DNA from: Tilletia caries
Lineage: Eukaryota; Basidiomycota; Exobasidiomycetes; Tilletiales; Tilletiaceae
Assembly (NCBI GenBank): GCA_032718865.1
Contig: JALUTQ010000032.1
Location: forward strand, 1,116,001-1,180,000
Direction: 5' to 3'
Length of the DNA: 64,000 bases
Each line of letters starts with the position of its first letter. Position 1 is the first letter of the stretch. Shown here piece after piece: positions 11,446 through 24,499 of the stretch. Under the pieces are notes generated by a model. That model did not search any database. It was not told the DNA's origin and was given only the letters and a program-made list of their open reading frames with translations. The translations under genes and the position numbers were made by a program.

Positions 11446-14400
11446 ATGCCAAAAACAAAGCCAGCGCGCTCCCATGCACGGCCAGCTCAACCTGTCCCAC
11501 TGCAGCAACTACAGCAGCAGCAGCAACAACAGCAGCAGCAACAACAGCGACAGAACACCCCTGCTTCCACTCAGCAACCCACCGGACCACTCGTCACTTC
11601 ACCATCACCAGCAGCAGCAGCAGCTGCCAAGAAGAAGAACAAGAAGAAGGCAAAGCGTAGAGACGATTACGACGATCACGACGACCACGACGAAGACGAC
11701 AACATCGACCATCATCACCACCAGCACGACCGAAGTCACCACCAGCACTCCGCCTCCTCGTCCTCATCTTCCTCCCCAGCGGCTATCTCCGTACCCGCAA
11801 ACATCCCAGGATTCCCTGAGGGCGCAGTCATCGGTCCAGACGGAACCATCTCAGCAACCCTCAGCATCCCTTTCTCCACCGCACCACACCACCCGTCCCA
11901 GCACAGGCAAAACGGAGCAAACGACCACCACCATCACCACCTTTCACCATCCGGCTACCCCATGTCACCCCTCTCCATCAACCAGGCCGATCTCTACGCG
12001 ACGGCGAGCGATCTCTACCGCAGAATCGAACAGGACCCACAGGGCATCCAGGACGATGACGCATACTGGACTTCCCTCCCCGCACATCTACGCACCCTCA
12101 TACGCAACGCCTTACCCCTCGGACAGTTCCCACCACCCGGTGCGGAAGATGCCAGCAGTGGTGGTCCAGGCGGCGGCGGCGGTCAGAACAATCCTGATCA
12201 GCAGGCAAATGCTGCCGCAGCACGTCATGCCTCCACACAGGCCATGATTGCCGTCGCTCAACAGCTCGCACAGGCAGCCCATGCATCACAGCGTCATCTT
12301 CAACAGCACGGCGCAGGAGGCGGCGGCGGCGGAGGAGGAGGAGGCGGACCCAATGGTGCAGCAGGCGGGCCTCCCCCAGGAAGTGTCCGCATAGCCGGAA
12401 ACGCAAATGCTGGATTGTATGCCACCCCGCGCTTCGACGCTTCCATCTTTGCCGATCTTGCTCTCCACCCAGATCAGGCTCTGCCCCTCCACCCGCATCC
12501 CAACGCGACCATCAACGGACAAGCGCCCGGCCAGCAGTTCTCCGCTCAGATCCATTACTCGACCGGAGTCCCACAGCAGCCACCGTCCGATCGACTGCCG
12601 CATTCCGTCGGTGGGGATCCACACGGATATGCGCATGATGACGGCGCCGAGTATGACGACGAATACTACTCGGATGAGGAGTACGAGCACGAGCACTCCC
12701 GCGATCTCTCAGCACATGATCACGGCCAGCACGGGATGAGCATCGATGGCAATGGCGCTCACATGATCGGCAGCAATCCTTCCTTGCTGCCGGACGGCGA
12801 CGCTGCCCCGCTATCCTCGGGCAAAAACAAGAAGAAAAAGAAAAAGAAGAAGACGGGTCCGGCGTCCGAACACCAGCCGCATATGGTCACTTCGCCCCCT
12901 CCGCCTCCTCCGCCAACAACGGCGCCGCCCACAGCCCAGACGCGACCTGCACCGGGCACAACACCCACAGCACCGGCCCCTCCCGCTGCAGCCACTGGTG
13001 CGCGACGAACAGGCACCGGCACCGCGCCACCCAGCTCGCGAGCCGCTGGCAAACAGCCCATGTCATACAATTCAACAGCGTCAGGAAACGGGAAGGCCCC
13101 TGCTACGGGTGCAGGCACGACCAGGTCCTCCACCGCGGCTGGAAAACGACCGGCCGCTCCAGCGGCTGCGGCGGCGAACGGTACAAATGCAAACAGCACG
13201 GCTCCTGCTGCTGCGCCTGCAGCAGGCGGGGGGACAGCGCCAGCAGCGACAGCAGGCTCATCAGCGCCCGGGCCCGCCAGTACGCGTCTGTGGTCGACCT
13301 CCAGTGCCGAAGAGCGCGAACGAATCAAAGAGTTCTGGCTCGGCCTCTCCGAAAAGGAACGCTGGTCGCTCGTCCAAGTCGAGAAGGACGCCGTCCTACG
13401 CAAGATGAAGGAGCAGCAAAAGCACACCTGCTCGTGCGCCGTCTGCGGTCGTAAACGGTCCGCGATTGAGGACGAGCTCGAACAGCTTTATGAGGCGTAC
13501 TTCCATGAGTTGCAGCAGTATGCGAATTATCAGCAGCAGTATGCGAATAGTGGGGGGACGATCCCGCCGCCGCCTGGGCCCGGGCCGTTCCCGGGCAGTG
13601 TGGCGATTGATGCGAGTGGGGCTGTGATTGGGGGGGAGACCTTGACGAAGGCGCCACCGCCGCCTCCACCGCCGTCTTCGCTTCCCCCGGCGAATGCGCC
13701 TCCTTCTGCGCACCAACAGCAGCAGGGCGCGAGGAAGCCTCCCTCGAATCAACAGCATCCACATCACCATCATCACCACCACCACCACCATCATCACCCG
13801 CACGCCCACTCGCATCCGACGTCGAACAACAACCCGTCAACTAACCGGACTGCCGCTGCCATTGCTGCGGTAGGACCGGGCGTGGAGACGAAGGAGATGG
13901 CCGAAGCTGCGGACGCGGCGGAGGACTATGATGATGAGCTCGAGGAGGAAGAAGAGGAGGAGGAGTATGAGGATGAGGACGAGCTTGAGGAGGAGTATGA
14001 GGATGATGAGGAGGAGGAGGAAGAAGAGGATGGAGAGGAAGGGGATGAGATTGATGAGGAGGTGGAGGACGGGAGGTTGATGCACCAGCAGCAGGTGCGC
14101 CAGTACCAGCAGCAGCAGCAACAACAACAGCAACAGCAGCAGCACCCGTACGCTCTGCAGCCTGGTGGACCGAAGGCGGGTGTGCCGGTTCATAAAGGTG
14201 TGAGAGGGCAGAATCTGCCGCCGCCGCCGCCTCCTCCGCCTGCGACGGCGCCTCCGAATGCCCAGCAGCAGCAACAGCAGCAAGCGCGGAAGGGGGCTGC
14301 GCCTGTGCCTGCGACGAACAAGGTGACCGCCGCCGCTCCGAATGGGACCACGAAGGGCGGGGCAAATCCGACTGGTGGCGCGCCAGGTGCCGGAGGCACC

Positions 14401-16201
14401 TTCTCGAACTGGACCCTCGGCTCCTCCCTCACCGTCAAGGGCGAGATCCTGACAGTGGCCGACGACCTGCTGAAGAACGACGGGCAGAAGTTCTTGGAGA
14501 TGATGGAGGAGCTTGCTGATCGGCGGATGCAGAGGGAGGTGCAGGCTGCCTTGGATTTGGACGGGTATGGTCGGAGTAAGGGAGGTCATCATCAGCACGG
14601 TGCCCAACCTGCAGCTGCCCAGCAGCAGCGGGATGCGAGGATTGTTGGGCCGCCTTTTCATACTCGCGATGGCGGTGGGGGGGAGAGTGAGGATGAGGAG
14701 TATGAGGATGAAGATGAGGATGGGGAGGATGGGCTTGAGGATGAGGATGGGGAGGAGGGGGATGAGGGCGAGGATGATGAGGAGGATGAGGATGATGAGG
14801 AGCTTGAGGATGATGTTGATGAGGTATGTCACTTTTTCCTTTCCTTCCCTCCATTTTTCTAGAGTCTGGAAAGCTGACCTTTGTTCCCCCTCCCCCTACT
14901 TGTCTGGCCGTACAGGAGCCCATCTCGGAAGAACAGCGCATGGAAGAAGGCCGGCGGATGTTCCAGATCTTCGCGGCGCGGATGTTCGAGCAGCGTGTCA
15001 AACAGGCGTACCGGGAGAAGGTAGCGCAGGAGCGTCAGCGTGAGCTGTTGCGCGAGTTGGAGGAAGAGGAGCAGAATGAGAAAGAGAAGGAGGCGAAGAG
15101 GCAGAAAGAGAATCAGAAGAAGAAGGATAAGAAGAAGTGCGTATACAATTTCTCGTTTTTCTGCTTTCTTGAGCGTGTTGGTTGAACTGACTTTTGGATT
15201 GTAACATCAAACAGGCAGCAGAAGCAGCAGAAGGAGGAAGAGCGTCTCCGCAAGGAGCGCGAGAAGGCTGCTGAGGAAGCTGCGGAGAAGGCTCGGGTCG
15301 ACAAGCAGCGCGAGGCCGATCTCAAGCGACAAGAAGAGATCCGCCAGAAGCGCGAGGCGGAGAAGCGAGCGAAAGACGAAGAGAAGGCCCGCAAAGAGGA
15401 GGACAAACGTCGTCGACTGGCCGAGCAGCGCGAGAAGCAGGCCGAGGAGGAACGCAAACGTAAAGAGCGGGAGGAGAAGGCGCGCCTGGAGCGCGAGGCT
15501 AAAGATCGGGAGCGGAAGGCCAAAGAGGAGGAGGTGAGGAAGGCGAGGGAGGCACGGGAGCGGGAGGAGCGGGAGAAGAGGGCGAAGGTGGAGGCGGAAC
15601 GGAGGGCGAAGGAGGAGGCTGTGCGGAAGGAGCGGGAGGCTAAAGAGGCTGCTGCTCAGCAAGCGCAGGCTCAGGCTCAAGCCGCTGCTGCTGCTGCTGC
15701 AGCTGTAGCTTCGGCCCAGGCTACCGCCCGTTCTCGTGCGCCCAGTGCTGCGCCTGGTATGACGTCCCCCATCGCCGGCGTCCGTACGGCCTCGGGCCTT
15801 CCGCCCGTACCCTCCAAGGCCCCCGTCACGTTTGGCCAGCAAGGTCCCAGCAGTCGGTCGCGGAACAACTCGGTGCCTGCTCCTGCTGCGAGCGGCGGTG
15901 GGCCTGGTCTGCCGAGTGCTGCACCTGGAGTTGCTGGGCCTGGATTGGGCATGGGTGTCTTGGGCGGCGGCGGACGAGCTGTTGGTGTCGTGCCGTCTCT
16001 GTCGTCCTCGCATCGGGGAGGGCCGATCGTCGCTCCTGGTTCGGCTGGGTCGAGTCTGCCTGCGCCGCCGCAGGGTCTGCCGGCGAGGCCTACGTCGGCG
16101 GTGGTCAATGCTATGCATACGGGCATGGCGCCGCCGAGCTCGTTGCCTCGTCCTCCGAATGTCGTTGGGCAGGTGCCCCAGCAACAGCAGCAGCAGCAAC
16201 T

Positions 16202-16242
<41 letters not shown>

Positions 16243-18152
16243 GGCAGATGCCGCCTCTTGGGTTGGCAACGGGTAACAAGTTTGGTCCCGGTGTGGGCGG
16301 CCCGCAGCAGGGCGTTCCGCCGCAGAATGTCCAGCTTTCGGCGTCTTCGATGAACAGTCCTCAGGTTGGCGGTTCGCAGATGCAGCAGCAGCAGGGAGCG
16401 TCGTCCGCGCTGGGTAAAGGCTACCCTTCTTCGCTCGGTTCCTTTGGCCAGTTCGGCACGGGTCAGGGAGTCCAGAGTCCCGGTGGCGGCGGTACGGTTC
16501 CGAACGGGCTGCTGCACCACCACGGCCAGCACCCCGGTCTACTCGTCAGCGGACACCATCATGCTCATGGCCAGTCTCCCTCGGGCAGCGGTGTCCTCGG
16601 CGGCAAGTCTGGGCTAGAGATCACGTCGCCGCTTTCGATCCATGCGACTGCGAACTCGCTTGCGTCGCTCAACTTGGGTGGGCCGGGGTCCCAGCAGACG
16701 GGCAGTAGCGCGGGCTCGACGGGCGCGCCTGGCACGCCTGGTGCGTTCTCGCCTGTGACGGGGATGGCGCATGCGCACCCGCACCTCGGCGGCGGGGGCG
16801 GTCACTCGCAGCATCCTCATCATGGAGGTCTGCCTCATGGGATGCACCCGCAGCAGGCTGCTCAGTTCCAGCAGTTCCACCATCATCAGCACCCGAATAG
16901 CAATCCGGGTATGGGTCAGCAGCATCATGCGCAACAGCAGCAGCAACAACAGCAACAGCAGCAGGCGATGTCGCATCAACAGCAACAGCAGCAGCATCAT
17001 CAACATGCTCGCGGGGCGTCGTACAGCGAGGATGTGCCCAATTACCGCTCGGCATCTGCCCTTTCGAACCGGGCCATTCAGCGGCCTGGTCCTGGACCCA
17101 TTGGCGGGCCTGCTGTGGGCAGTAGTGGCAATGTCAATGCTGGAGGTGCACCCGGCTCGGCGATGGCTCCCATCGGTCGGCCGAGGCCTGCGAGCGAGGC
17201 GTTCCACCACTCCTCCGGTGGGCTGGACATTGGTGCCATTGGAGTCGGGAGCGGCGCGGCTCCTGGCTCTGGTATGGGTCTACCTATGGCTCACTCTGCC
17301 TCTGGTGGGAACGTCGGCGCACTGGGTGGATCGTCGACTTCGAACCCTTCGTCCGCTGCTAACTCTGGGTTCTTGCAGGGCTCGTCGGCCAGCTCGATGC
17401 AGAACAGCTCGATCTCGGTCGCACCTGGTAGCGGAGGCAGCTCGAACCCGGGCTCGGCGCCTGCTTCGAAGATTTTGCGAGGCGGTGGATCGAGCCCGAA
17501 GATCTTGGGCAGCGCTGCGCTTGGTGGGGACGATGAGGTGATCAAGCCTCCGCCGCGACGCGTCAGTGCGGCCGTTCCGATCGGCTCGGCCGGCGGGAAC
17601 GGTGTCGGTGCTGGACCTGGGGCCGGTAACGGCGGCAATGGTGCCGGTGGCTCGAGTGCGTTCGGAGGTCTGCCCTGGAACACCTCGGGCGCATTTGGCG
17701 GATCGGGCGCGATGGGCGTCGGCCTGGTCGGGCAGCTGCACGGCCATCATCACCCGTCGTCGCACCTGCACAGTCCGACGGGTCTGGGCAGTATGGGTTC
17801 CCTTGGCGGTGTCTCGCTCGGACCGATTGGATCGATGGGCGTCGGGGTGGGTGTCAACCCGGATCCGTGGGCCCGGGGCGGTCTGTCGACGCCGTCGAGT
17901 AGCTCGTCGGCTGCTGCTGCTGCGAGCTGGGATCGGGCCCGGTATGCGTTTGAGGCGCCTGGTGGTGGAGGGGTGCCTGGATCAGTGTCTGCGGGCGGGG
18001 CTGTGGCTCCTGCGACGCCCTTGCTGGGTTCGAACGGGGGACGGGTCGGTGCTCCGATTGGGACGCCGAGGGGCAATAGTATGAGTGTGGGTGCTGGGAT
18101 GGTCTCGCCTACTTCGCCTGCGCGGGCTCCGGACGGTGGACGGATGATGTGA
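11446..18152 (+). CDS. NST1: Stress response protein NST1
   Basis: Homologue of yeast Nst1, a negative regulator of salt tolerance linked to the mRNA processing factor Msl1. Exons: 11446-14823, 14916-15136 and 15215-18152; phases fit and give 2178 residues, longer than most homologues. The family core lies near residues 619-690: [20 protein letters not shown], then [12 protein letters not shown] with a Cys cluster, then [16 protein letters not shown]. Acidic Asp/Glu tracts follow (about residues 827-875 and again before the first intron). Then comes a long charged coiled coil rich in K/E/R across exons 2 and 3. The C-terminal 800 residues are low complexity (Gln, Gly/Ser, His). Several poly-Gln and poly-His runs may vary in length between strains. 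The promoter is shared with NSP1. Confidence 0.93.
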
Positions 18153-18814
18153 AATGCGTCACACGGTTCTTCCCACTCCATGTGCATGCATGTCCAACAA
18201 GAACATAGGTTCCCCTTTCCCTTCCTCTTTCTTTCTTCCCATTCTGAAGATCTCGATTACTCTCTGTCTGCGTTCCCCATTCCCCCCTCACCCTTTCCTA
18301 CTTCCCTCCTCCCTTCCCCACACCCCCCCAAACCCCAAGTCTCGATATCTCTTTTGTTTCCTTTTCTCTCACTTCCCCCTTCCCAGAACCCACTTCTTCG
18401 AATCCAAAAATGAAATCTCAGTTGTGCGTAACCGCCTCGTTGTTCCTCTTTGTTTGCAGCGTGGGAATTGGGAACTGGGAACGGGTTCGTGGTGGAGGAG
18501 GAAGAGGTGCGAATTGAGAAACGAAATGTGAAATCGGAAGGAGCCGGGTGGCGCTGTCGGAGCGACGGATACACTTCTCTGGCAAAGGGCGGAGAAAGAA
18601 ACGACGCTTCGACTGCAAGTCCCTTGCCTCCGACACCGATCTATGCGGGAGGACGATACAAAGCGCGGACAAGGCCTGCCACGGCAACGAGCATCGCGCG
18701 ACGGATTCTGGTAGTCTCATAACCGCAGCGATGTTTAGAGTATGGTACTGGAACGGCGATTCGACTTGTCTGCGATGAACTCGCGATACCGATACATCGA
18801 GATGCTCAGGACGG
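18153..18814. other. NST1 downstream region
   Basis: A pyrimidine-rich stretch (18200-18410) typical of a fungal transcript end, then unique-looking sequence. No gene is supported. Confidence 0.4.
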
Positions 18815-19740
18815 TTACGAGAAGGCTGCGAGCGACGATCTGCAAGGACTTCCGTGGACGACTACCTGTTCGATCCTGATGGTGAGACAAGCTTGCTGGA
18901 ATCTGGATCCTCCGTCACGATCGAACCAGCGAGAATCGAGCGGGGAGGCTGCCCATCGTGAGGCGTTGGTCAAGATCCGGCGAGATACAAGCGAGGGCAA
19001 CTTGGAGTTCCGCACGAGTCTTCCTCGCACTTCAGGCTGTATCGCTGCACTGCCTGTTCTGAAGATCACCCTGGCTCCTTGCCGCTTGCCGTCATTGAAG
19101 CCTTTTCTTTTCTTTCTCCCTTCTTCCTTCTCCAATTCATTCCAGCACCAAAGCACGCCTCGACCTTCGAGTCGCTACCTCAAGAAAAGCAACACATCAG
19201 CGAGCCGTTCTTCACAGAGACGTTTCTCCATCATGGCCATTCCAGTACATCCCAGTACATCCGGTATGTCCTGGGCGATACATGTGAGTCGTGAGCATGA
19301 ATGAACGTGCATCTGATGTCATTTTCCGAGGCTTCAAGCCCTGTCGTTCAAATTTCATCAGGCTAGCCTACTCAAGTACGCGCCAGGTCAGCTGATCAGG
19401 ATACCTTCTTACAGAACGTTTCGAGCAGGTTCGGCGGAATCAGAAGGCTGCGAGATCAGGTCTGAATGGCCTCGCGTGCTGACAGTCCCTTCCAGCCATA
19501 CACGCCCCGTCGACAGTGTTCCAAATTGGACCTAGAAAGATCTCCGTGCTGTGCTCGCCACCAATTCAGAAAAAAAAGTTTTCCGAGCCATCGCCATTTC
19601 ACGACTCATAGCAAAGCTACACTGACCAAATCCTGATGGAGCAGGGTCTGGACGCGGACCGACGTGGCAGCCACAATTACCCGGCTTTTCTTCTTTCCAC
19701 GATGAGCGTATTGACCGCTTTACGCAGCTTGAGCTTTGCA
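18815..19740 (-). repeat. Diverged inverted duplicate of 24500-25640
   Basis: On the minus strand this region matches the plus strand of about 24500-25640. One block reads VRNSKLPSLVSRRILTNAS against VRNSRMPSSESRRSLISAS, followed by LDSRWFD against LESRCFD. Another block (19532-19620) matches 24671-24735. The alignment covers the upstream flanks of secreted-protein genes A and C, so one locus is an inverted copy of the other. The reading frames look like decayed coding sequence of unknown origin. Confidence 0.55.
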
Positions 19741-19924
19741 CTCATCGTGAGCGCGTGAGCGACCAAATAGGGTATATGTACGCATATCTTATGCACGTTG
19801 ATCTGAGACTTCCCCCAACATCTCGATCAAATCTACACAATCCATACTACAGCTCGCAGTGCTGCGCATTACCTGCTGTCGCTCACTCCCGCACACCATC
19901 AAGATCATCATCAGACGATAGACA

Positions 19925-20444
19925 ATGACCTGCCCTCGCCTCGTCATCCTGTTTCTTCCCTTTCTGCTCATCAAACTTGTGGTTTCGGCGCCTCTGCCCG
20001 ATCCTACCTTGGCTCGATTTCCGTCGACCGTGAGTGCACCGGCAGATCTGCTCGACTTTTGGGCTAATTCAATTCCTCACTCACATCTTATTGTGTCACT
20101 CCATTATGTGCAGCTTCAAGTTCGTGCAGGACCACCCGCCGTACCGGGATCGGATCTCCTGATCAACCTATACAGTGAGTCTCACAACTTCAGAACCTAA
20201 CTTCCCTCACAGGAACATCTGAACTGACTCTGTGCTCGTCTGCTTTCTGCGCGGAGCAGACGTTCATAGAGTCAACTATGACCGTGCCATGGGCGAGGCC
20301 GCGCGGGCGGGACTCTATTATCCTGGACGCCTCACGGCTGCCCAGCGAGAACGCATCGCACAAATGCTTGCCCTGAAACACCAGGCTGAGGAAGGGATGC
20401 AACGAGTGTTAGAAGAAGCGGGCCGACAAGGACGGCTGAAGTAA
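19925..20444 (+). CDS. Small secreted protein, family copy A
   Basis: Member A of a six-gene family, 116 residues. Exons: 19925-20029, 20114-20174 (61 nt) and 20260-20444, all GT-AG. The N-terminus is a signal peptide (a charged start, then VILFLPFLLIKLVVSA), so the protein should enter the secretory pathway. Exon 2 codes for LQVRAGPPAVPGSDLLINLY, whose Gly-Pro-Pro core is kept in all copies. Exon 3 codes for a probably helical segment with MGEAARAGLY, RLTAAQRERIAQ and EEGMQRVLEEA. No known domain is recognised. The context (transposon nest, tandem and inverted paralogues) fits a candidate effector or other lineage-specific secreted protein. That role is inferred. Confidence 0.8.
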
Positions 20445-21480
20445 CCGGTCAGGCTCGAATGTCTGCGCATAACGGGCGTGGTTGGTTCTTGATGTTTGAA
20501 TGTGCACAATCCTCTTTCATATCTGTTTACATGGTTGCACACTTCAACACTTGATGCTTCGCCAGCGTGCTGTGATTTCTTGCGCTGCTGATGGGAGAAG
20601 GTGCGAAGAAGACTATATCCTATGACAGTAGAGCATTACAGCAACGCCTTGCTCGCTCAGTGATGTGGCCACGTGTAACGTTTCTGATTGTAACTGGTTC
20701 TGGTCTGGATACATGCGCCTATGCACAGCGTGTGCAGTGAGGGTTGGGTAAGAGCGTTCCCGCTCGCACGTCGATGCAGTCTGACCCGGAGCGTTGGGGC
20801 GACGCAGACGCAAATGGGGAGGACCCGGGGAGGTGGGTGGGTCCTTGAACAGAGCGTAGCGAGCAAGTCGAGCGAAGTGATGGTCATGTACCGGTTACGG
20901 AAGAATGGAGTTCCGTCGGCTGCGCCCAAGTCGGACGTCAGTCGGGCGAAGGCAGTGCGATCACGGAGGTAGCTCGAGGCGACACCCGCCTCAGCTACGC
21001 TCCGTTTCATCTCATTGAAAATTCTCTGCACTTCCCTCTCTTCTCCCAGCAGACAGGGACATGCAGAACCATCACCTCCTTCCTCTCCTCCCGCCTCTCG
21101 GCTCCCTGATCCTTCGTGAGCGTGCGCGAACGTTCTTCGTTGCGTTGTCTCTGTCTCGTTTCATCTCTTTTCTCCCACCCTCCATACCCTCTTCACGCAT
21201 CGACACTCGTGACCCGTCTCGCTCCCAACGTTTTCTTTCACTTTCCGCAGTCGCTCGACTTGCATTCTCGACGCGTTTACGTTTCTTTTCTCTTGGCGCC
21301 GGCCTGTTGTCCCGTGTACATACATGCTTCCATATACCTTGCCTCGTGTAGTGGCCCACCCACCCAGGGCGGCCCAAAATCATAGGCCCGCGTCCACCCA
21401 CCTGCGGTGGGTCGCTCCCAACAATCACTTGTTCACGACAACGGACTGAGGCAACGAGGAAGACTGCGGGTGCGCAGCTT
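20445..21480. other. Intergenic region between copies A and B; nothing assigned
   Basis: One minus-strand frame (20657-21031) starts with MQRIFNEMKRSVAEAG but shows no recognisable domain. The stretch 21350-21420 is rich in CCCACC/GGTGGG. I see no supported gene. Confidence 0.35.
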
Positions 21481-21818
21481 CTCTCTCAGCTAGTTCGACG
21501 AGCTTCTCTCATCTCTACCATTCTTTCTCGAGCTGGTTTGGATCAGATTTGCAGACCCGCACAGCACATTCTTCGGAACTGAAGACTGCGTAATGTCTCG
21601 TACTTCGCTCCCTCGCTGTGGCATCAGTAAACACATGCATGTAGCTACACGAAGCGCACCGCCATGCTTACTTTCACCAAAGACCAGATGACACACTATT
21701 CGCACCCCTACTCCATTCAGAAGGCTTGCAGGACCTGTACGCAGATACAGCAGCGAAGAACCTGTTCAACTGGCAACAGCCCAGGCCGTGATGACCATCT
21801 TGCTGAAGCCAGAGCCAA

Positions 21819-22377
21819 TTACTGCCCTGCCATTCGATTGTTCTCGTTCACGACTTGCTGCATCCCCTCTCTAGCCCGACGTGCTGCGGCAAGCAAGCGC
21901 GCGATGCGTCTTCCTTCCGCAACTGTCAGGCGTCGACCATCATAAAGACCTGACTGCGCTACCGCATCCATGAGTTCGATCCCGCGGTTGCGGTGGGTCC
22001 CTCTTGCGCACCATTGGCATACAAGGCAGCTCGATGTTGCGTTAGATGTATCCGACTCAGAAAGGCGTTCCAGGACAGTTTGAGACTCACAGTAGACGTC
22101 TGCCAGAAGGTCGGCAAACGGCTCGGCCGGTGGCCCTGCGCGGGCCTCAACCTGCACGTAACAAAACGACACGGGAGTGAGCATGGAGGACAGTCCAAGA
22201 ACTGGAAAGAACAGGCGGTGCACTCACGCGGGACGGAAGTATGGCGCATGGAGACAGGCTGCACGTGGATATACCGGGCGGAGATGGAGCCCGGACAGAT
22301 CTGGGCAGAGGCGTCGAGATCGTAAGCTTGAAGAGAAGGAGGGGTAGGAGAAGAAGAACGGGGCGATGGTGGACCAT
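21819..22377 (-). CDS. Small secreted protein, family copy B
   Basis: Member B, 130 residues. Exons: 22377-22228, 22151-22091 (61 nt) and 22000-21819. The signal peptide is MVHHRPVLLLLPLLLFKLTI. Exon 1 is 45 nt longer than in copies A, E and F, which adds a Pro/Ser/Cys-rich stretch. Exon 2 encodes VEARAGPPAEPFADLLADVY. Exon 3 has the family helix with RRLTVAEGRRIARLLAAARR and EGMQQVV. The promoter, exon 1 and exon 2 are essentially identical to copy D at 46066, whereas exon 3 differs at many residues. A TATA-like TATATAAAA lies on this strand at 22515-22507. Confidence 0.82.
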
Positions 22378-22506
22378 TATCCCGTGCAATGATTTTGATG
22401 ATGGGTGTTCAGTACGACAGCTGGAAATGTACAGCACTGCAAGCTGGGGAAGAGATGATGAGTTCTGATGGGTTCAGAAGAAGGCTGGAATCAGTACAGC
22501 AGCCGG

Positions 22507-22515
22507 TTTTATATA
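22507..22515 (-). promoter_or_regulatory. TATA box of copy B
   Basis: TATATAAAA about 130 bp before the start codon. The same element sits at 45928-45936 ahead of copy D. Confidence 0.6.
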
Positions 22516-23840
22516 ACCTCGAGCGGTCAACTTGGCTGCAAGATTCGAGCTTCCAACGGAGGGCGAGTATAGCCAAAATGGACAAACGATTAGCCGACCC
22601 ATTCAGACCGACGCTGAGTTCTGTGGCGTCAGCCTCCTGCTTTGAGTTTTGAGTTGAAGTTGGCTGAGAAACGGCGGCGTGTTATATCGTCTGAAGAACT
22701 CGGAGAAGTAGAGCGTGCTTCCAGCTTCCAGAACGACCGGAAAAGGCGAAAGTTCATGGGATAAAAGAGAAGTGAAAGTTGACGGGAAGAAGGTAGGAGC
22801 TGTAGAAGGGAGAATGGAAAAAAGTTGCGATCACCGCAAAGCGCAAAGGCGAAAGGTTATAAGAGCTAAGAATTAAGGAAGGGGTTCAAACGTTCGAAGT
22901 CTTTGCAGCTGGCCATGAGCTTGAACCCATAGACGAGGCGTCTCGAAATGGGAGGCATCATCGCAAGAAACGTAACACCTAGCGTAACCCCATGCACGTC
23001 TTCTGTCTGTGTACTTCATTTCAAATCTACATTTGCCATGTAGCACCAGCATCATTCTTCGCCTTCACTTTTCAATATCTCACCTTTCGCGAATGGCCTT
23101 CGAAGACGCATGGAACGGCCCTACCGAGTTGTCGGATATTGGTCCAAAACGTGATCCAGTCGGTTCGACGGCTCTCTAGAACGTGGTCCGTCCCGTGAAA
23201 ACGCAGGTGTCCGCGAGGTAGAGATACACCGAACGGCGTTGTTCGTGAACAAGATGATGCAGTTATACGCGTTCGAGGCATAGAAAGGCAAGGTAGAAAG
23301 AAGAGAAGCTCATCGGAAGTCGTTGAGAGAGAACAAATTGAAAGAAGGGAAGGCGACTTATGTTCTTCAATTCATGGGGACACGCACCTTACCCGCGACA
23401 ATTTGAGTAATAATCGTCCGAGCTGAATTAGTAGACTACCCACGAGCATTCTGTGATCGTTGCGAACTAATCGAAGAGCTGTACTTGTCCGGCTGACGCT
23501 ATGAGTCGTACGGCAGCGAAATGTGCCCCGGCTTCGTAGAGATAATCGATAAGCCAACGAATCATCGCTATGATAATCCTTCTCTGAGGTATTGAATATT
23601 GAAGCTCGTGGAAAGCTTACGAAGTTGTATGGTAATCTAATCCGCTTTGAGATGCCAAAAGTTTGCAAAGAGGAAATCAGGAAGAGAACGCAGCGATAGT
23701 GGAATCGAGAGAAGCTCATCGAGAGGCATTCATCGTGGGGGAAAAGAAAGATGCGATACAGTCATTGCGGCCATAGTACTTCATCCAAAAGCTGCACCAA
23801 CACGCCGGACAGGCTTTCAAAATGTGTACAGCACACCTAG

Positions 23841-24364
23841 TCATGCAGCCTGACGAGCTGCTTCGAGCATTTCCTCTCGAATCTCCTCTTGTAGAACTCG
23901 CTGCATCCGCTCGTTCGCCCGCCGTGCCGCGGCAAGCAGTCGTAGAACGCGTTCGTGCTGGGCAGCCGTGAGACGTCGAGCATCATTAAGTCCTGCTCTC
24001 ACTGCCTCTTCCATAATACGATGGAAGTTGTCGGAGTGGTGCACTGTTCCTCGCAAGCTGTATAATGTGAGATGAGTCCAGTATTGTGTGAGATCAAATG
24101 AGACTCACAGAAGATTTCGTCCAGGATATCACCGGTTGGCTCGATTGGCGGTCCTGAGCGAGCTTCAAGCTACGTGACGAAGGAATGAGTCAACGTGCGA
24201 TCCAGTGCACTCAAGCTTCGACGAGATCGGATCGATACACTCACAGCGGACAATCGAGACATCGTCGGGCAGGTAGGGCACATCGCATTCGGTTGTGGTG
24301 CAGAGTCCGCAGCTGTGGCGAGAAGTACGAGGAGAGGAAGGAGGAGGATGCAAGGGTGAATCAT
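23841..24364 (-). CDS. Small secreted protein, family copy C
   Basis: Member C, 127 residues and the most diverged copy. Exons: 24364-24245, 24179-24119 (61 nt) and 24043-23841. The exon 3 acceptor is set by phase: the AG after GGAAC gives LHHSDNFHRIMEEAVRAGL, which aligns with copy A. The signal peptide is MIHPCILLLPLLVLLATAA. The mature N-terminus has two Cys (MCPTCP). Exon 2 codes for LEARSGPPIEPTGDILDEIF. Exon 3 shows RRLTAAQHERVLRLLAAARR and a longer amphipathic tail (QEEIREEMLEAARQAA). Its function is unknown. It lies in inverted orientation to copy A, with related upstream flanks. Confidence 0.8.
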
Positions 24365-24499
24365 TTTTGTTGAGATCAATTCGATGGTTTGTAAGTGTGG
24401 TAGCGGGAGATGTGCAGCACTGCGAGTTGTAGACGAGACTGTGAGGTCCAATTGAGATGAAGGGGAGAGGCATGTGTCAGCATGAGCAGCATATGCGAA

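Noticed and set aside
12759..14832. Long minus-strand frames over NST1
   Set aside because: They are complements of Gln, Glu and Pro runs; NST1 splicing and motifs define the real strand.
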